DNA from: Loripinus fragilis
Lineage: Eukaryota > Mollusca > Bivalvia > Lucinida > Lucinidae
DNA length: 64,000 bases
Direction: 5' to 3'
Assembly (NCBI GenBank): GCA_964019695.1
Contig: OZ026530.1
Span: 39,678,944-39,742,943 of the forward strand
Part shown: positions 31,774 through 43,445 of the stretch, piece after piece
Position numbering within the stretch: the stretch's first letter is position 1
Layout: every line of letters starts with the position of its first letter
The notes under the pieces: generated by a model
Told to the model about the DNA's origin: nothing
The model's input: the letters and a program-made list of their open reading frames with translations, nothing else
The model's database searches: none
Made by a program: the position numbers and the translations under genes

Positions 31774-33162
31774 TTTGATATTTATGCAAGTGCATTTATT
31801 ATAACATAGTAACCCTATTTGTCTCACCAAGCATCCATTTCTATTTTACTCTGCTTGTTGGAAATTATTTAGGTATTTTGTCATCTGCTGTCTTTTCTAA
31901 ATTAATTTACTATATAGTTCCTTCATTATCATTATCAGAGAGTCAAACAGTTTGGATTCAGATCAGGTCTGGCATTTTGTCGGTCCTGATCTGGTTCTAA
32001 AACTGTTTGCAAAGGTTATCAGCAGACAACAATTGCAGGCAAAGAGAAACTTCAGCAGTGTATATCTAACCAACTTGCAGGGTTCCACTTAGCAGTATGC
32101 ATTTACAAGCAGAGTAGAAAACAATATGTATCCTGATCAGCTGGTTTCAGGCCAGCTGATTCAGATCTATACTGTTTTCAAAACAAGTTAAACCCAGGTA
32201 CAGCACGGTATGGGCCATTTTACATTATTTACAGGTCATCATATTTCTGTAATTTTTATTCTTGTTAATTTTCTCCGAATTTTATGCGCATAAAATTCGA
32301 CAAAAACACATCAGAAGAAATTTAGGATACTGCCTAATTATGACTATTCCCTATGAGTGTAGATCCAGATCAGCTAGCTTCTGAGAGGCCAGCTGATCAG
32401 GATCCACACTGTAAGGTACAAGAATTGTCAAGGTAAAATAATAAATCGATAGAAGAGAAATGAACAAAACATTCACTAAAAATATATATACAAACTACAA
32501 ACATGTACTTAAAATGAATAGTTTAGCATTTTAAAAGGATTTTTGCTTGGAAGTAGATATTGTGGGAGTATCATTTTGGGAGCAGACATAGACGGCACCT
32601 TCAGGTGTGTAAAAACAAAAACCTTACACCCTAGTGCACATTATGTTTACTAAGTTTAGACATAGAGTGCATTAAAAGTGAACATCATGCAATTCACATA
32701 ACAACTTTAGTTATGATTTATTACTCGAATATTAAGCGAATAAAGAAATGTGCTTCATGCAAGATTGTCATTTTGTATCCTGCTTGATAACTTATATCAC
32801 TTTAACTATCCTTGTTAGCAAAGACTTTTGTCATCTGCTGATTACCTTTGCAAACAGTAAGGACCCAGATCTGGAACGAGAAGAATGTCGATCCTGATCT
32901 TGATCCAAAAGGATTGACACTCTAATAGTGTGTTCCTTAAAGAATTTATTGAAAAAAGTAATTTTTACAAAAAAAAAGTCAGCAGACGACAAAAAAGTTT
33001 AAAGAAAAAGATCTTTCTAATTCTATTGTATTGTTATAATACATACCGCAAAAAATATTAAGCGAATAAAGAAATGTGCTTCATGCTAAATTGTCATTTT
33101 GTATCCTGCTTGATAACTTATGTAATTTTGAATTACATCATTTTAACTATCCTTGTTAACTA

Positions 33163-33852
33163 GGTTGCAAGGCAGTAGACATTAGAATAAAAACCCGTAT
33201 TATTAGCTTTTGGATGAATATTGTGAATGGTAAACAAACAAAACTATCAAAATGGTTATACTTACTTCTACGAGGAGAATATGACGGTGGCATCCATCAA
33301 CATAAATGGATCCATTTTATTAAACATATTCTAATATCTGTTGGGCGTCCCGATCTTTTAAACAAGGAAGTCATTGAAAACCCAAAATCAATCAAAAATC
33401 AAATCTCTAAAACTCTATCAGACCTTTATGTTCAGGAGTGGCATAACAAAGTAACTTCATCCTCTAAAGGAAAGAATTATACTCTTTTCAAGCAAGATTT
33501 AAATTTTGAAAATTACCTAATCAAATTAAATAGGAAACACTGTTCTTCATTGTTAAAGATTAGGTTAAGTAATCATCGGCTTCCGGTTGAAACTGGTCGC
33601 TGGGAAAACACACCTTTAGAAGACAGAAAATGCACATTATGTAGCAAACATGATATCGGGTACGAATTTCACTATCTTTTTGTTTGTGATCACTTTATAT
33701 CTGACAAAAAGAAATATTTAATTTTATATTTTTACAAAAGTCCTACCATTATAAAATTCGAAGAACTATTTTCTTCAGCAAATACCAGGAAGCTTGTAAA
33801 GTTATCAAGTTTTGTAGAAATTATAATGAATACATTTTCATGTGCAGCCTAA
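33163..33852 (+). CDS. LINE ORF2 C-terminal fragment, copy 1 (open)
   Basis: The frame is open from the truncation point through 229 codons to TAA; the first ATG is at 33214 and gives 212 residues. It corresponds to the region after the reverse-transcriptase core of non-LTR retrotransposon polyproteins: a DIRIKTRIISFWMNIVNGKQ segment, typical of the 'IKxRMIxFWxxLVxGK' stretch in such proteins, then a C-terminal CCHC cluster. Counted from the ATG, the cluster is Cys140, Cys143, His153, Cys158 (C-X2-C-X9-H-X4-C), followed by a basic/aromatic tail. The catalytic reverse transcriptase and endonuclease are absent, so it cannot move itself. An in-frame stop lies just upstream of the truncation point. 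The LINE clade is not determined. Confidence 0.8.
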   Translation, partial: GCKAVDIRIKTRIISFWMNIVNGKQTKLSKWLYLLLRGEYDGGIHQHKWIHFIKHILISVGRPDLLNKEVIENPKSIKNQISKTLSDLYVQEWHNKVTSSSKGKNYTLFKQDLNFENYLIKLNRKHCSSLLKIRLSNHRLPVETGRWENTPLEDRKCTLCSKHDIGYEFHYLFVCDHFISDKKKYLILYFYKSPTIIKFEELFSSANTRKLVKLSSFVEIIMNTFSCAA

Positions 33853-34220
33853 CCCTAAAAGAGTCAATCATTACGATAATATACTTCTTACTATGTCTTG
33901 GCTTAATATTTCATGGGAATTGCCTGATTATAGACAACTCACATGATATGTCATATCATGCGAATTGTCTATAATTAATAATGTGAAGCCTATTTTGTTT
34001 CTTAATGAAGCAACAACAGTCGATTATGTTGCCTACTGTTAGTTATAGAAGGCTCTTTCAGGGTTGATTTTGCTCGCATTTTAATTTTCACCTTTTTCAT
34101 GCTCTTTGTACACTGTATTTTATGTATATCATGTATATGCTTTGTTTTTGTATCTTATGCTCTTACGCTATCTATGAGTGGCCTGAGTTTTATGTCAATA
34201 AAGATATGTTCTGTTCTGTT
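33163..34220 (+). mobile_element. 5'-truncated LINE 3' end, copy 1
   Basis: Begins inside the ORF at GGTTGCAAGGCAGTAGACAT and ends after AATAAAGATATG with a short (TGTTC) repeat tail, the usual form of a 5'-truncated non-LTR insertion. The 3' UTR carries a strong stem-loop (33927-33974: ATTATAGACAA against TTGTCTATAAT, with an inner CATGATATG/CATATCATG helix), kept in all four copies. All copies share identical flanks at both ends, so one LINE insertion predates the tandem duplication. Confidence 0.9.
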
Positions 34221-36680
34221 AACAAAGACTTTTTTCATCTGCTGATAACCTTTGCAAACAGTAAGGACCCAGATCAGGGCCGAGAAGAATGTTGATCCTT
34301 ATCTTGATCCAAACCGACTGACACTCTAATAGTGTATTCCTGAAAGAATTTATTGAAAAAAGTTATTTTAAAAAAAAAGTCAGCAGACGACAAAAAGTTT
34401 ATAGAAAAAAGATCTTTCTGGTTCTATTGTATTGTATTTGAATTTAAGGTACAACTTGCATTTTATATTGTACAGAAATGTGTAGAAAGACCCTTGTTAC
34501 TGTGTATAACATTTTATCAGACAGACAATGTCGTCTGCTGATAACCTTGCAAACAGTTAGGACCAAGATCAGAACCAATTGAAAGTCATTCCTGGTCTGC
34601 ATCCAAAATGTTTGACATTCTAATTGAGTTCCTGAAAGAATTTTTGCAAAAGACATAAAAAGTATTCAACTAGTTAAAAAAGATCTTTTTGGTTTTAATG
34701 GTCAGCAGACCTCAAAACATTAATGTGGGCATTACTGGATTTGTTCATCTAAATTGAAGTGTTCTTGTTACCCTGGCAACAAATAGCAGGCTTCTGACCA
34801 CATGGTGAGGCTATTACCTGGTGACTTATAATCCCAATAAACACCGAAATTTCAGTTTTACACTGTCAATCACATACCAGCTTTAGCAAACAGTGTAGAT
34901 ACAGATGAGAAGCAGCTAATAAGGAAAGAGTTAAATCATTAAGGTCCTTTAAGATAGTCTTATGGAATTACCTTTTAGTGAATAAATTATTTTGTTCAAA
35001 GAACAAAAAAAAAGTCCCTGATCAGACTGCATTGAATTTTTTATATAAATCTTTACATGCGACATACTTAGTGATTTTGTTGTCGTCTGCTGACTCCTTT
35101 CAAAATAAATATTTTCAAGAAATTTCAGGAAAAAAATCAAGGTGTCAAATTGTATGGATCCAGATCAGGACCAAACATACTGTTGGTCCTGATCTGACTC
35201 CAAACTGTTCATGAATGTTATCAGCAGATGACAAAAGTTTGATGATCAGTTGTTTCCAAAAACGGGATATATCTAGGTTCAGCAGGACAAAGGTTAATTT
35301 GATATTTATGCAAGTGCATTTATTATAACATAGTAACCCTATTTGTCTCACCAAGCATCCATTTCTATTTTACTCTGCTTGTTGGAAATTATTTAGGTAT
35401 TTTGTCATTTGCTGTCTTTTCTAAATTAATTTACTATATAGTTCTTTCATTATCACTATTAGAGAGTCAAACAGTTTGGATTCAGATCAGGTCTGACATT
35501 TTGTCGGTGCTGATCTGGTTCTAAAACTGTTTGCAAAGGTTATCAGCAGACAACAATTGTAGGCAAAGAGAAACTTCAGCAGTGTATATCTAACCAACTT
35601 GCAGGGTTCCACTTAGTAGTATGCATTTATAACCAAAGTAGAAAACAATATGTATCGTGATCAGCTGGTTTCAGGCCAGCTGATTCAGATCTATACTGTT
35701 TTCGAAACAAGTTATACCCAGGTACAGCATGGTATGGGCCATTTTACATTATTTACAGGTCATCATATTTCTTTAAATTTTATTTTTGTTAATTTTCTCC
35801 GAATTTTATGCACATAAAATTCGACAAAAACACAGAAGAAATTTAGGATACTGCCTGATTATGACTATTTCCTATGAGTGTAGATCCAGATCAGCTAGCT
35901 TCTGAGAGGCCAGCTGATCAGGATCCACACTGTAAGGTGCAAGAATTGTCATAGGTAAAATAATAAATCGATAGAAGAGAAATGAACAAAATATTCACTA
36001 AAAATATATATACAAACTACAAACATGTACTTAAAATGAATAGTTTAGCATTTTAAAAGGATTTTTGCTTGGGAGTATATATTGTGGGAGAATCATTTTG
36101 GGAGCAGACTTAGACGGCACCTTCAGGTGTGTAAAAACAAAAACCTTACACCCTAGTGCACATTATGTTTACTAAGTTAAGACATAGAGTGCATTAATAG
36201 TGAACATCATGCAATTCACATAACAACTTAAGTTATAATTCATTACGCGAATATTAAGCGAATAAAGAAATGTGCTTCATGCAAGATTGTCATTTTGTTT
36301 CCTGCTTGATAACTTATATCACTTTAACTATCCTTGTTAGCAAAGACTTTTGTCATCTGCTGATAACCTTTGCAAACAGTAAGGACCCAGATCTGGAACG
36401 AGAAGAATGTCGATCCTGATCTTGATCCAAAAGGATTGACACTCTAATAGTGCGTTCCTGAAAGAATGTATTGAAAAAAGTAATTTAAAAAAAAAGTCAG
36501 CAGACGACAAAAAAGTTTATAGATAAAGATCTTTCTGGTTCTATTGTATTGTTATAATTCATAACTCGAAAATATTAAGCGAATAAAGAAATGTGCTTTA
36601 TGCTAGATTGTCATTTTGTATCCTGCTTGATAACTTATGTTATTTTGAATTATATCATTTTAACTATCCTTGTTTACTAG

Positions 36681-37369
36681 GTTGCAAGGCAGTAGACATT
36701 AGAATAAAAACCCGTATTATTAGCTTTTGGATGAATATTGTGAATGGTAAACAAACAAAACTATCAAAATGGTTATACTTACTTCAACTAGGAGAATATG
36801 ATGGTGGCATCCATCAACATAAATGGATCCATTTTATTAAACATATTCTAATATCTGTTGGGCGTCCCGATCTTTTAAACAAGGAAGTCATTGAAAACCC
36901 AAAATCAATCAAAAATCAAATCTCTAAAACTCTATCAGACCTTTATGTTCAGGAGTGGCATAACAAAGTAACTTCATCCTCTAAAGGAAAGAATTATACT
37001 CTTTTCAAGCAAGATTTAAATTTTGAAAATTACCTAATCAAATTAAATAGGAAACACTGTTCTTCATTGTTAAAGTTTAGGTTAAGTAATCATCGGCTTC
37101 CGGTTGAAACTGGTCGCTGGGAAAACACACCTTTAGAAGACAGAAAATGCACATTATGTAGCAAACATGATATCGGGTACGAATTTCACTATCTTTTTGT
37201 TTGTGATCACTTTATATCTGACAGAAAGAAATATTTAATTTTATATTTTTACAAAAGTCCTACCATTATAAAATTCGAAGAACTATTTTCTTCAGCAAAT
37301 ACCAGGAAGCTTGTAAAGTTATCAAGTTTTGTAGAAATTATAATGAATACATTTTCATGTGCAGCCTAA
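36681..37369 (+). CDS. LINE ORF2 C-terminal fragment, copy 2 (open)
   Basis: This has the same product as copy 1 with a few substitutions, for example Lys-Phe-Arg for Lys-Ile-Arg before the LSNHRLPVETGRW segment and Asp-Arg-Lys-Lys for Asp-Lys-Lys-Lys. The CCHC cluster is intact. A stop codon just upstream in copy 1 (TAA) reads TTA here, so the frame runs further back into non-LINE flanking DNA as far as an ATG at 36593 (258 codons in all). Those first 29 or so residues are not part of the retrotransposon protein. Non-autonomous remnant. Confidence 0.8.
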
Positions 37370-37737
37370 CCCTAAAAGAGTCAATCATTACGATAATATA
37401 CTTCTTACTATGTCTTGGCTTAATATTTCATGGGAATTGCCTGATTATAGACAACTCACATGATATGTCATATCATGCGAATTGTCTATAATTAATAATG
37501 TGAAGCCTATTTTGTTTCTTAATGAAGCAACAACAGTCGATTATGTTGCCTACTGTTAGTTATAGAAGGCTCTTTCAGGGTTGATTTTGCTCGCATTTTA
37601 ATTTTCACCTTTTTCATGCTCTTTGTACACTGTATTTTATGTATATCATGTATATGCTTTGTTTTTGTATCTTATGCTCTTACGCTATCTATGAGTGGCC
37701 TGAGTTTTATGTCAATAAAGATATGTTCTGTTCTGTT
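36681..37737 (+). mobile_element. 5'-truncated LINE 3' end, copy 2
   Basis: Same truncation point and same AATAAAGATATG plus (TGTTC) tail as copy 1. The 3' UTR stem-loop is intact at about 37444-37491. Confidence 0.9.
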
Positions 37738-40217
37738 AACAAAGACTTTTTTCATCTGCTGATAACCTTTGCAAACAGTAAGGACCCAGATCAGGGCCAA
37801 GAAGAATGTTGATCCTTATCTTGATCCAAACCGACTGACACTCTAATAGTGTATTCCTGAAAGAATTTATTGAAAAAAGTTATTTTAAAAAAAAAGTCAG
37901 CAGACAACAAAAAGTTTATAGAAAAAAGATCTTTCTGGTTCTATTGTATTGTATTTGAATTTAAGGTACAACTTGCATTTTATATTGTAGAACAGTGACC
38001 TATGTCACTGTACAGAAATGTGTAGAAAGACCCTTGTTACTGTGTATAACATTTTATCAGACAGACAATGTCGTCTGCTGATAACCTTGCAAACAGTTAG
38101 GACCAAGATCAGAACCAATTGAAAGTCATTCCTGGTCTGCATCCAAAATGTTTGACATTCTAATTGAGTTCCTGAAAGAATTTTTGCAAAAGACATAAAA
38201 AGTATTCAACTAGTTAAAAAAGATCTTTTTGGTTTTAATGGTCAGCAGACCTCAAAACATTAATGTGGGCATTACTGGATTTGTTCATCTAAATTGAAGT
38301 GTTCTTGTTACCCTGGCAACAAATAGCAGGCTTCTGACCACATGGTGAGGCTATTACCTGGTGACTTATAATCCCAATAAACACCGAAATTTCAGTTTTA
38401 CACTGTCAATCACATACCAGCTTTAGCAAACAGTGTAGATACAGATGAGAAGCAGCTAATAAGGAAAGAGTTAAATCATTAAGGTCCTTTAAGATAGTCT
38501 TCTGGAATTACCTTTTAGTGAATAAATTATTTTGTTCAAAGAACAAAAAAAAGTCCCTGATCAGACTGCATTGAATTTTTTATATAAATCTTTACATGCG
38601 ACATACTTAGTGATTTTGTTGTCGTCTGCTGACTCCTTTCAAAATAAATATTTTCAAGAAATTTCAGGAAAAAAATCAAGGTGTCAAATTGTATGGATCC
38701 AGATCAGGACCAAACATACTGTTGGTCCTGATCTGACTCCAAACTGTTCATGAATGTTATCAGCAGATGACAAAAGTTTGATGATCAGTTGTTTCCAAAA
38801 ACGGGATATATCTAGGTTCAGCAGGACAAAGGTTAATTTGATATTTATGCAAGTGCATTTATTATAACATAGTTACCCTATTTGTCTCACCAAGCATCCA
38901 TTTCTATTTTACTCTGCTTGTTGGAATTTATTTAGGTATTTTGTCATTTGCTGTCTTCTAAATTAATTTACTATATAGTTCCTTCATTATCACTATTAGA
39001 GAGTCAAACAGTTTGGATTCAGATCAGGTCTGACATTTTGTCGGTGCTGATCTGGTTCTAAAACTGTTTGCAAAGGTTATCAGCAGACAACAATTGTAGG
39101 CAAAGAGAAACTTCAGCAGTGTATATCTAACCAACTTGCAGGGTTCCACTTAGTAGTATGCATTTATAACCAAAGTAGAAAACAATATGTATCGTGATCA
39201 GCTGGTTTCAGGCCAGCTGATTCAGATCTATACTGTTTTCGAAACAAGTTATACCCAGGTACAGCATGGTATGGGCCATTTTACATTATTTACAGGTCAT
39301 CATATTTCTTTAAATTTTATTTTTGTTAATTTTCTCCGAATTTTATGCACATAAAATTCGACAAAAACACAGAAGAAATTTAGGATACTGCCTGATTATG
39401 ACTATTTCCTATGAGTGTAGATCCAGATCAGCTAGCTTCTGAGAGGCCAGCTGATCAGGATCCACACTGTAAGGTGCAAGAATTGTCATAGGTAAAATAA
39501 TAAATCGATAGAAGAGAAATGAACAAAATATTCACTAAAAATATATATACAAACTACAAACATGTACTTAAAATGAATAGTTTAGCATTTTAAAAGGATT
39601 TTTGCTTGGGAGTATATATTGTGGGAGAATCATTTTGGGAGCAGACTTAGACGGCACCTTCAGGTGTGTAAAAACAAAAACCTTACACCCTAGTGCACAT
39701 TATGTTTACTAAGTTTAGACATAGAGTGCATTAATAGTGAACATCATGCAATTCACATAACAACTTAAGTTATAATTCATTACGCGAATATTAAGCGAAT
39801 AAAGAAATGTGCTTCATGCAAGATTGTCATTTTGTTTCCTGCTTGATAACTTATATCACTTTAACTATCCTTGTTAGCAAAGACTTTTGTCATCTGCTGA
39901 TAACCTTTGCAAACAGTAAGGACCCAGATCTGGAACGAGAAGAATGTCGATCCTGATCTTGATCCAAAAGGATTGACACTCTAATAGTGCGTTCCTGAAA
40001 GAATTTATTGAAAAAAGTAATTTAAAAAAAAAAGTCAGCAGACGACAAAAAAGTTTATAGATAAAGATGTTTCTGGTTCTATTGTATTGTTATAATTCAT
40101 AACTCGAAAATATTAAGCGAATAAAGAAATGTGCTTCATGCTAGATTGTCATTTTGTATCCTGCTTGATAACTTATGTTATTTTGAATTATATCATTTTA
40201 ACTATCCTTGTTTACTA

Positions 40218-40907
40218 GGTTGCAAGGCAGTAGACATTAGAATAAAAACCCGTATTATTAGCTTTTGGATGAATATTGTGAATGGTAAACAAACAAAACT
40301 ATCAAAATGGTTATACTTACTTCTACTAGGAGAATATGATGGTGGCATCCATCAACATAAATGGATCCATTTTATTAAACATATTCTAATATCTGTTGGG
40401 CGTCCCGATCTTTTAAACAAGGAAGTCATTGAAAACCCAAAATCAATCAAAAATCAAATCTCTAAAACTCTATCAGACCTTTATGTTAAGGAGTGGCATA
40501 ACAAAGTAACTTCATCCTCTAAAGGAAAGAATTATACTCTTTTCAAGCAAGATTTAAATTTTGAAAATTACCTAATCAAATTAAATAGGAAACACTGTTC
40601 TTCATTGTTAAAGTTTAGGTAAAGTAATCATCAGCTTCCGGTTGAAACTGGTCGCTGGGAAAACACACCTTTAGAAGACAGAAAATGCACATTATGTAGC
40701 AAACATGATATCGGTGACGAATTTCACTATCTTTTTGTTGTTGATCACTTTATATCTGACAGAAAGAAATATTTAAGATCATATTTTTACAAAAGTCCTA
40801 ACATTATAAAATTCAAAGAACTATTTTCTTCAGCAAATACCAGGAAGCTTGTAAAGTTATCAAGTTTTGTAGAAATTATAATGAATAAATGTTCATGTGC
40901 AGCCTAA
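40218..40907 (+). pseudogene. LINE ORF2 C-terminal fragment, copy 3 (nonsense)
   Basis: Same length as copy 1 (690 bp to the terminal TAA) and no frameshift. It carries an in-frame stop at 40620-40622, where AGG-TTA-AGT of the other copies reads AGG-TAA-AGT. It has also lost the last cysteine of the CCHC cluster, with Phe-Val-Val-Asp in place of Phe-Val-Cys-Asp. The cysteine change and the stop fit an unselected copy. Confidence 0.85.
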
Positions 40908-41271
40908 CCCTAAAAGAGTCAATCAGTACGATAATATACTTCTTACTATGTCTTTGCTTAATATTTCATGGGAATAACCTGATTATAGACAACTCACATG
41001 ATATGTCATATCATGCGAATTGTCTATAATCAATAATTTGAAGCCTTATTTTGTTTCCTAATGAAGCAACAACAGTTGATTATGTTGCCTACTGTAAGTT
41101 ATAGAAGGCTCTTTCAGGGTTGATTTTGCTCGCATTTTAACTTTCACCTTTTTCATGCTCTTTGTACTCATGTATTTTATGTATATCATGTATATGCTTT
41201 GTTTTTGTATCTTATGCCTTTACGCTATCTATGAGTGGTCTGAGTTTTATGTCAATAAAATATGTTCTATT
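40218..41271 (+). mobile_element. 5'-truncated LINE 3' end, copy 3
   Basis: Same truncation point; the 3' tail is shortened (AATAAAATATGTTCTATTAAC). The 3' UTR stem-loop is present at about 40980-41030. Confidence 0.9.
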
Positions 41272-41772
41272 AACAAAGACTTTTGTCATCTGCTGATAAC
41301 CTTTGCAAACAGTAAGGACCCAGTTCAGGGCCGAGAAGAATGTTGATCCTTATCTTGATCCAAACCGACTGACACTCTAATAGTGTGTTTTTGAAAGAAT
41401 TTATTGAAAAAAGTTATTTTAAAAAAAAAGTCAGCAGACGACAAAAAGTTTATAGAAAAAAGATCTTTCTGGTTCTATTGTATTGTATTTGAATTTAAGG
41501 TACAACTTGCATTTTATATTGTAGAACAGTGACCTATGTCACTGTACAGAAATGTGTAGAAAGACCCTTGTTACTGTGTATAACATTTTATCAGACAGAC
41601 AATGTCGTCTGCTGATAACCTTGCAAACAGTTAGGACCAAGATCAGAACCAATTGAAAGTCATTCCTGGTCTGCATCCAAAATGTTTGACATTCTAATTG
41701 AGTTCCTGAAAGAATTTTTGCAAAAGACATAAAAAGTATTCAACTAGTTAAAAAAGATCTTTTTGGTTTTAA

Positions 41773-43445
41773 AGGGACAGAAATTTGAGCAATAATAGTG
41801 GTACCACTCATTATGACTCTCTCCAGGGGTCATACTGGGAAGATCAAAGGACAGCTATAATGAGGTGATTATGAATTCACTGCATGGGTGATAAAGAGGC
41901 CCCTTGTAGGGTTTAGGTAATTGCTTATAAAGAAAGAATAAAATGATCGATCTAGCTGAACCAAACAGGTGATGTTTACAATAATATTGAACACTAGAAA
42001 AAAAAAGAGAATTTTTTGAACATTTTAAAAAGAAAAAAAAGAAGAAAAGAATATTTTGAATATTACTCTTGAAAAGATGAAATAAGAAATAAAGGCAAAA
42101 AACAATAGATGTAAGATACTGGTGCATCATCTTTGCCCCATAAAATAATTGTATAATATTAATCAATTTGTGCAAAATGGATTTTTCCATCTTTATCAAT
42201 TGGATAAGTCCATTTTCTATTTGAGTGCAGTTGTGTGATATTTATCTTTTTTTAAAAAAAAAACGAACAAAATTTGACAGAGCAGTCTGAAAGCGATCAG
42301 TAGAGACCTTGATCAGATGCTACACTCCACAGTGTCTGATCTGGGTCTGTACTGCTTGTCCCACCAGGATGTTTCGGGTAAATATTATCATTTCTTTATT
42401 GCTAAAGTAACAGTAAGTTTTTTTTCTGTCTGATGTGAAAAGGCATTGGTTGCATGTTGGGAACTTTTTCATGCATTTTTGTTGTCTGCTGATGTATTTA
42501 TTTAGCTTTATATTTTTTTTTTTGAGAATAAATCAGAATAAAAAAATCAAACAGCTTCAATCCAGTCCAGACCAGATATTATTTGTCCAGCCTGATCTGG
42601 GTCCAAACTATATGTTGATGTTATAAGTTGGCAATAATAACAGTAAGAATGCCCCTGATAAGTGTCAAACAGTTTTGATTCAGATCAGGCCCGACATCTT
42701 CCTGGGCCAAATTTTGATCCAAAAGCATTTTATTTGCTCGTAACAGTAATCAGCAGATGACAATGGCAGGCAAAAAGTATCATAAAGGGAAATTGAAGTA
42801 AAGCAAATAGTTTCTTCAAACTTTATATACAGAAAATAGATGAGATGCTGCATAATGTTGCTTCTCACCAGGGTCTGCATTTCTAATAGGGTCGTGGCGT
42901 AAGAAAAATAAAGGGGCTGGTCAGACTTCGCAAATGTGCAGGCTGGTCTGCCCTTTTGTCTTTCGCATGCACCTTTGTCAATGCGTCTTGTGACAAGGTC
43001 CAATAATGTATAATAGCAAACAGTGTAGACCCTGATTAAATGCCACAGAACTCGGCATTTCATCTGGGTCTGAGCATTATGGCACTACACTCAGCAGTCA
43101 AAGGGTTAATTTATTGCACCTTTGCATTACAGACAAAGATGACATCAGCGAATCTGTGGAAATAATATTTATTTCAAGAAAAAAAAATATTTTTAAATAA
43201 ATAATTTGTGTTCAAGTCTCTTCTCTTTCCTATTTGGATTGAGAGACAAAATCTCCTTCAAGCAAAATAATAGCCGATGGATAAATTCTTAGCTGTGGAT
43301 AAAACCTGATCAAATTTACAGGTAAGTCCCCCTTGGAGCCCCCTCAATAAAGTGAGATATTGAAATTGACCTGGAAGCGATGTAAAATTTCCCTTATCAG
43401 TAAATTCACTAATGATTCCATATATCACAAAATATGTGTCTTTAA
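41773..43445. mobile_element. 1.67-kb insertion in unit 3, flanked by TTAA
   Basis: Comparison with units 1, 2 and 4 shows an insertion with TTAA on both sides (41769-41772 and 43442-43445), while the empty sites have a single TTAA (GGTTTTAATGGTCAGCAG). TTAA duplication is the hallmark of piggyBac-type transposition. The ends (AGGGACAGAAATTTGAG and, inverted, AGACACATATTTTGTG) show only weak inverted similarity and no transposase is present. It could be a non-autonomous element or a composite. It contains FB-B type hairpins (42298-42360, 43015-43075) and an FB-C foldback (42476-42765). Confidence 0.8.
42476..42765. repeat. Foldback element FB-C, nested in the 1.67-kb insertion
   Basis: TTTTTGTTGTCTGCTGA at the left and TCAGCAGATGACAA at the right. 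Longer than its relatives (290 bp against about 165 bp). Confidence 0.65.

Larger units (their letters stand above)
31721..35244. repeat. Tandem segmental duplication, unit 1 (3.52 kb)
   Basis: First of four head-to-tail copies. The shared start word is ATCAGTTGTTTCCAAAAAC, at 31721, 35245, 38784 and 43979. In order it contains: FB-C foldback 31876-32032; a 24-bp palindrome CGAATTTTATGC/GCATAAAATTCG (32276-32299); an FB-B type hairpin with GATCCAGATCAGCTAGC arms (32353-32410); FB-C 32825-32996; a 5'-truncated LINE (33163-34220); and FB-C type foldbacks at 34229-34397, 34527-34718 and 35075-35237. Copies differ by scattered substitutions and small indels only, indicating recent origin. The same sequences recur at the matching offsets in the later units and are not listed again. 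Confidence 0.97.
35245..38783. repeat. Tandem segmental duplication, unit 2 (3.54 kb)
   Basis: Matches unit 1 along its whole length. Notable differences: a 23-bp segment with an ACAGTGACCTATGTCACTGT near-palindrome (37993-38012) that unit 1 lacks, and the 24-bp palindrome seen at 32276 changed by one base here. Confidence 0.97.

Noticed and set aside
36593..36680. The ATG at 36593 as the true start of a 258-residue protein
   Set aside because: The first 29 or so codons are flanking DNA present next to the truncated LINE in all units; in copy 1 the same stretch has a stop.
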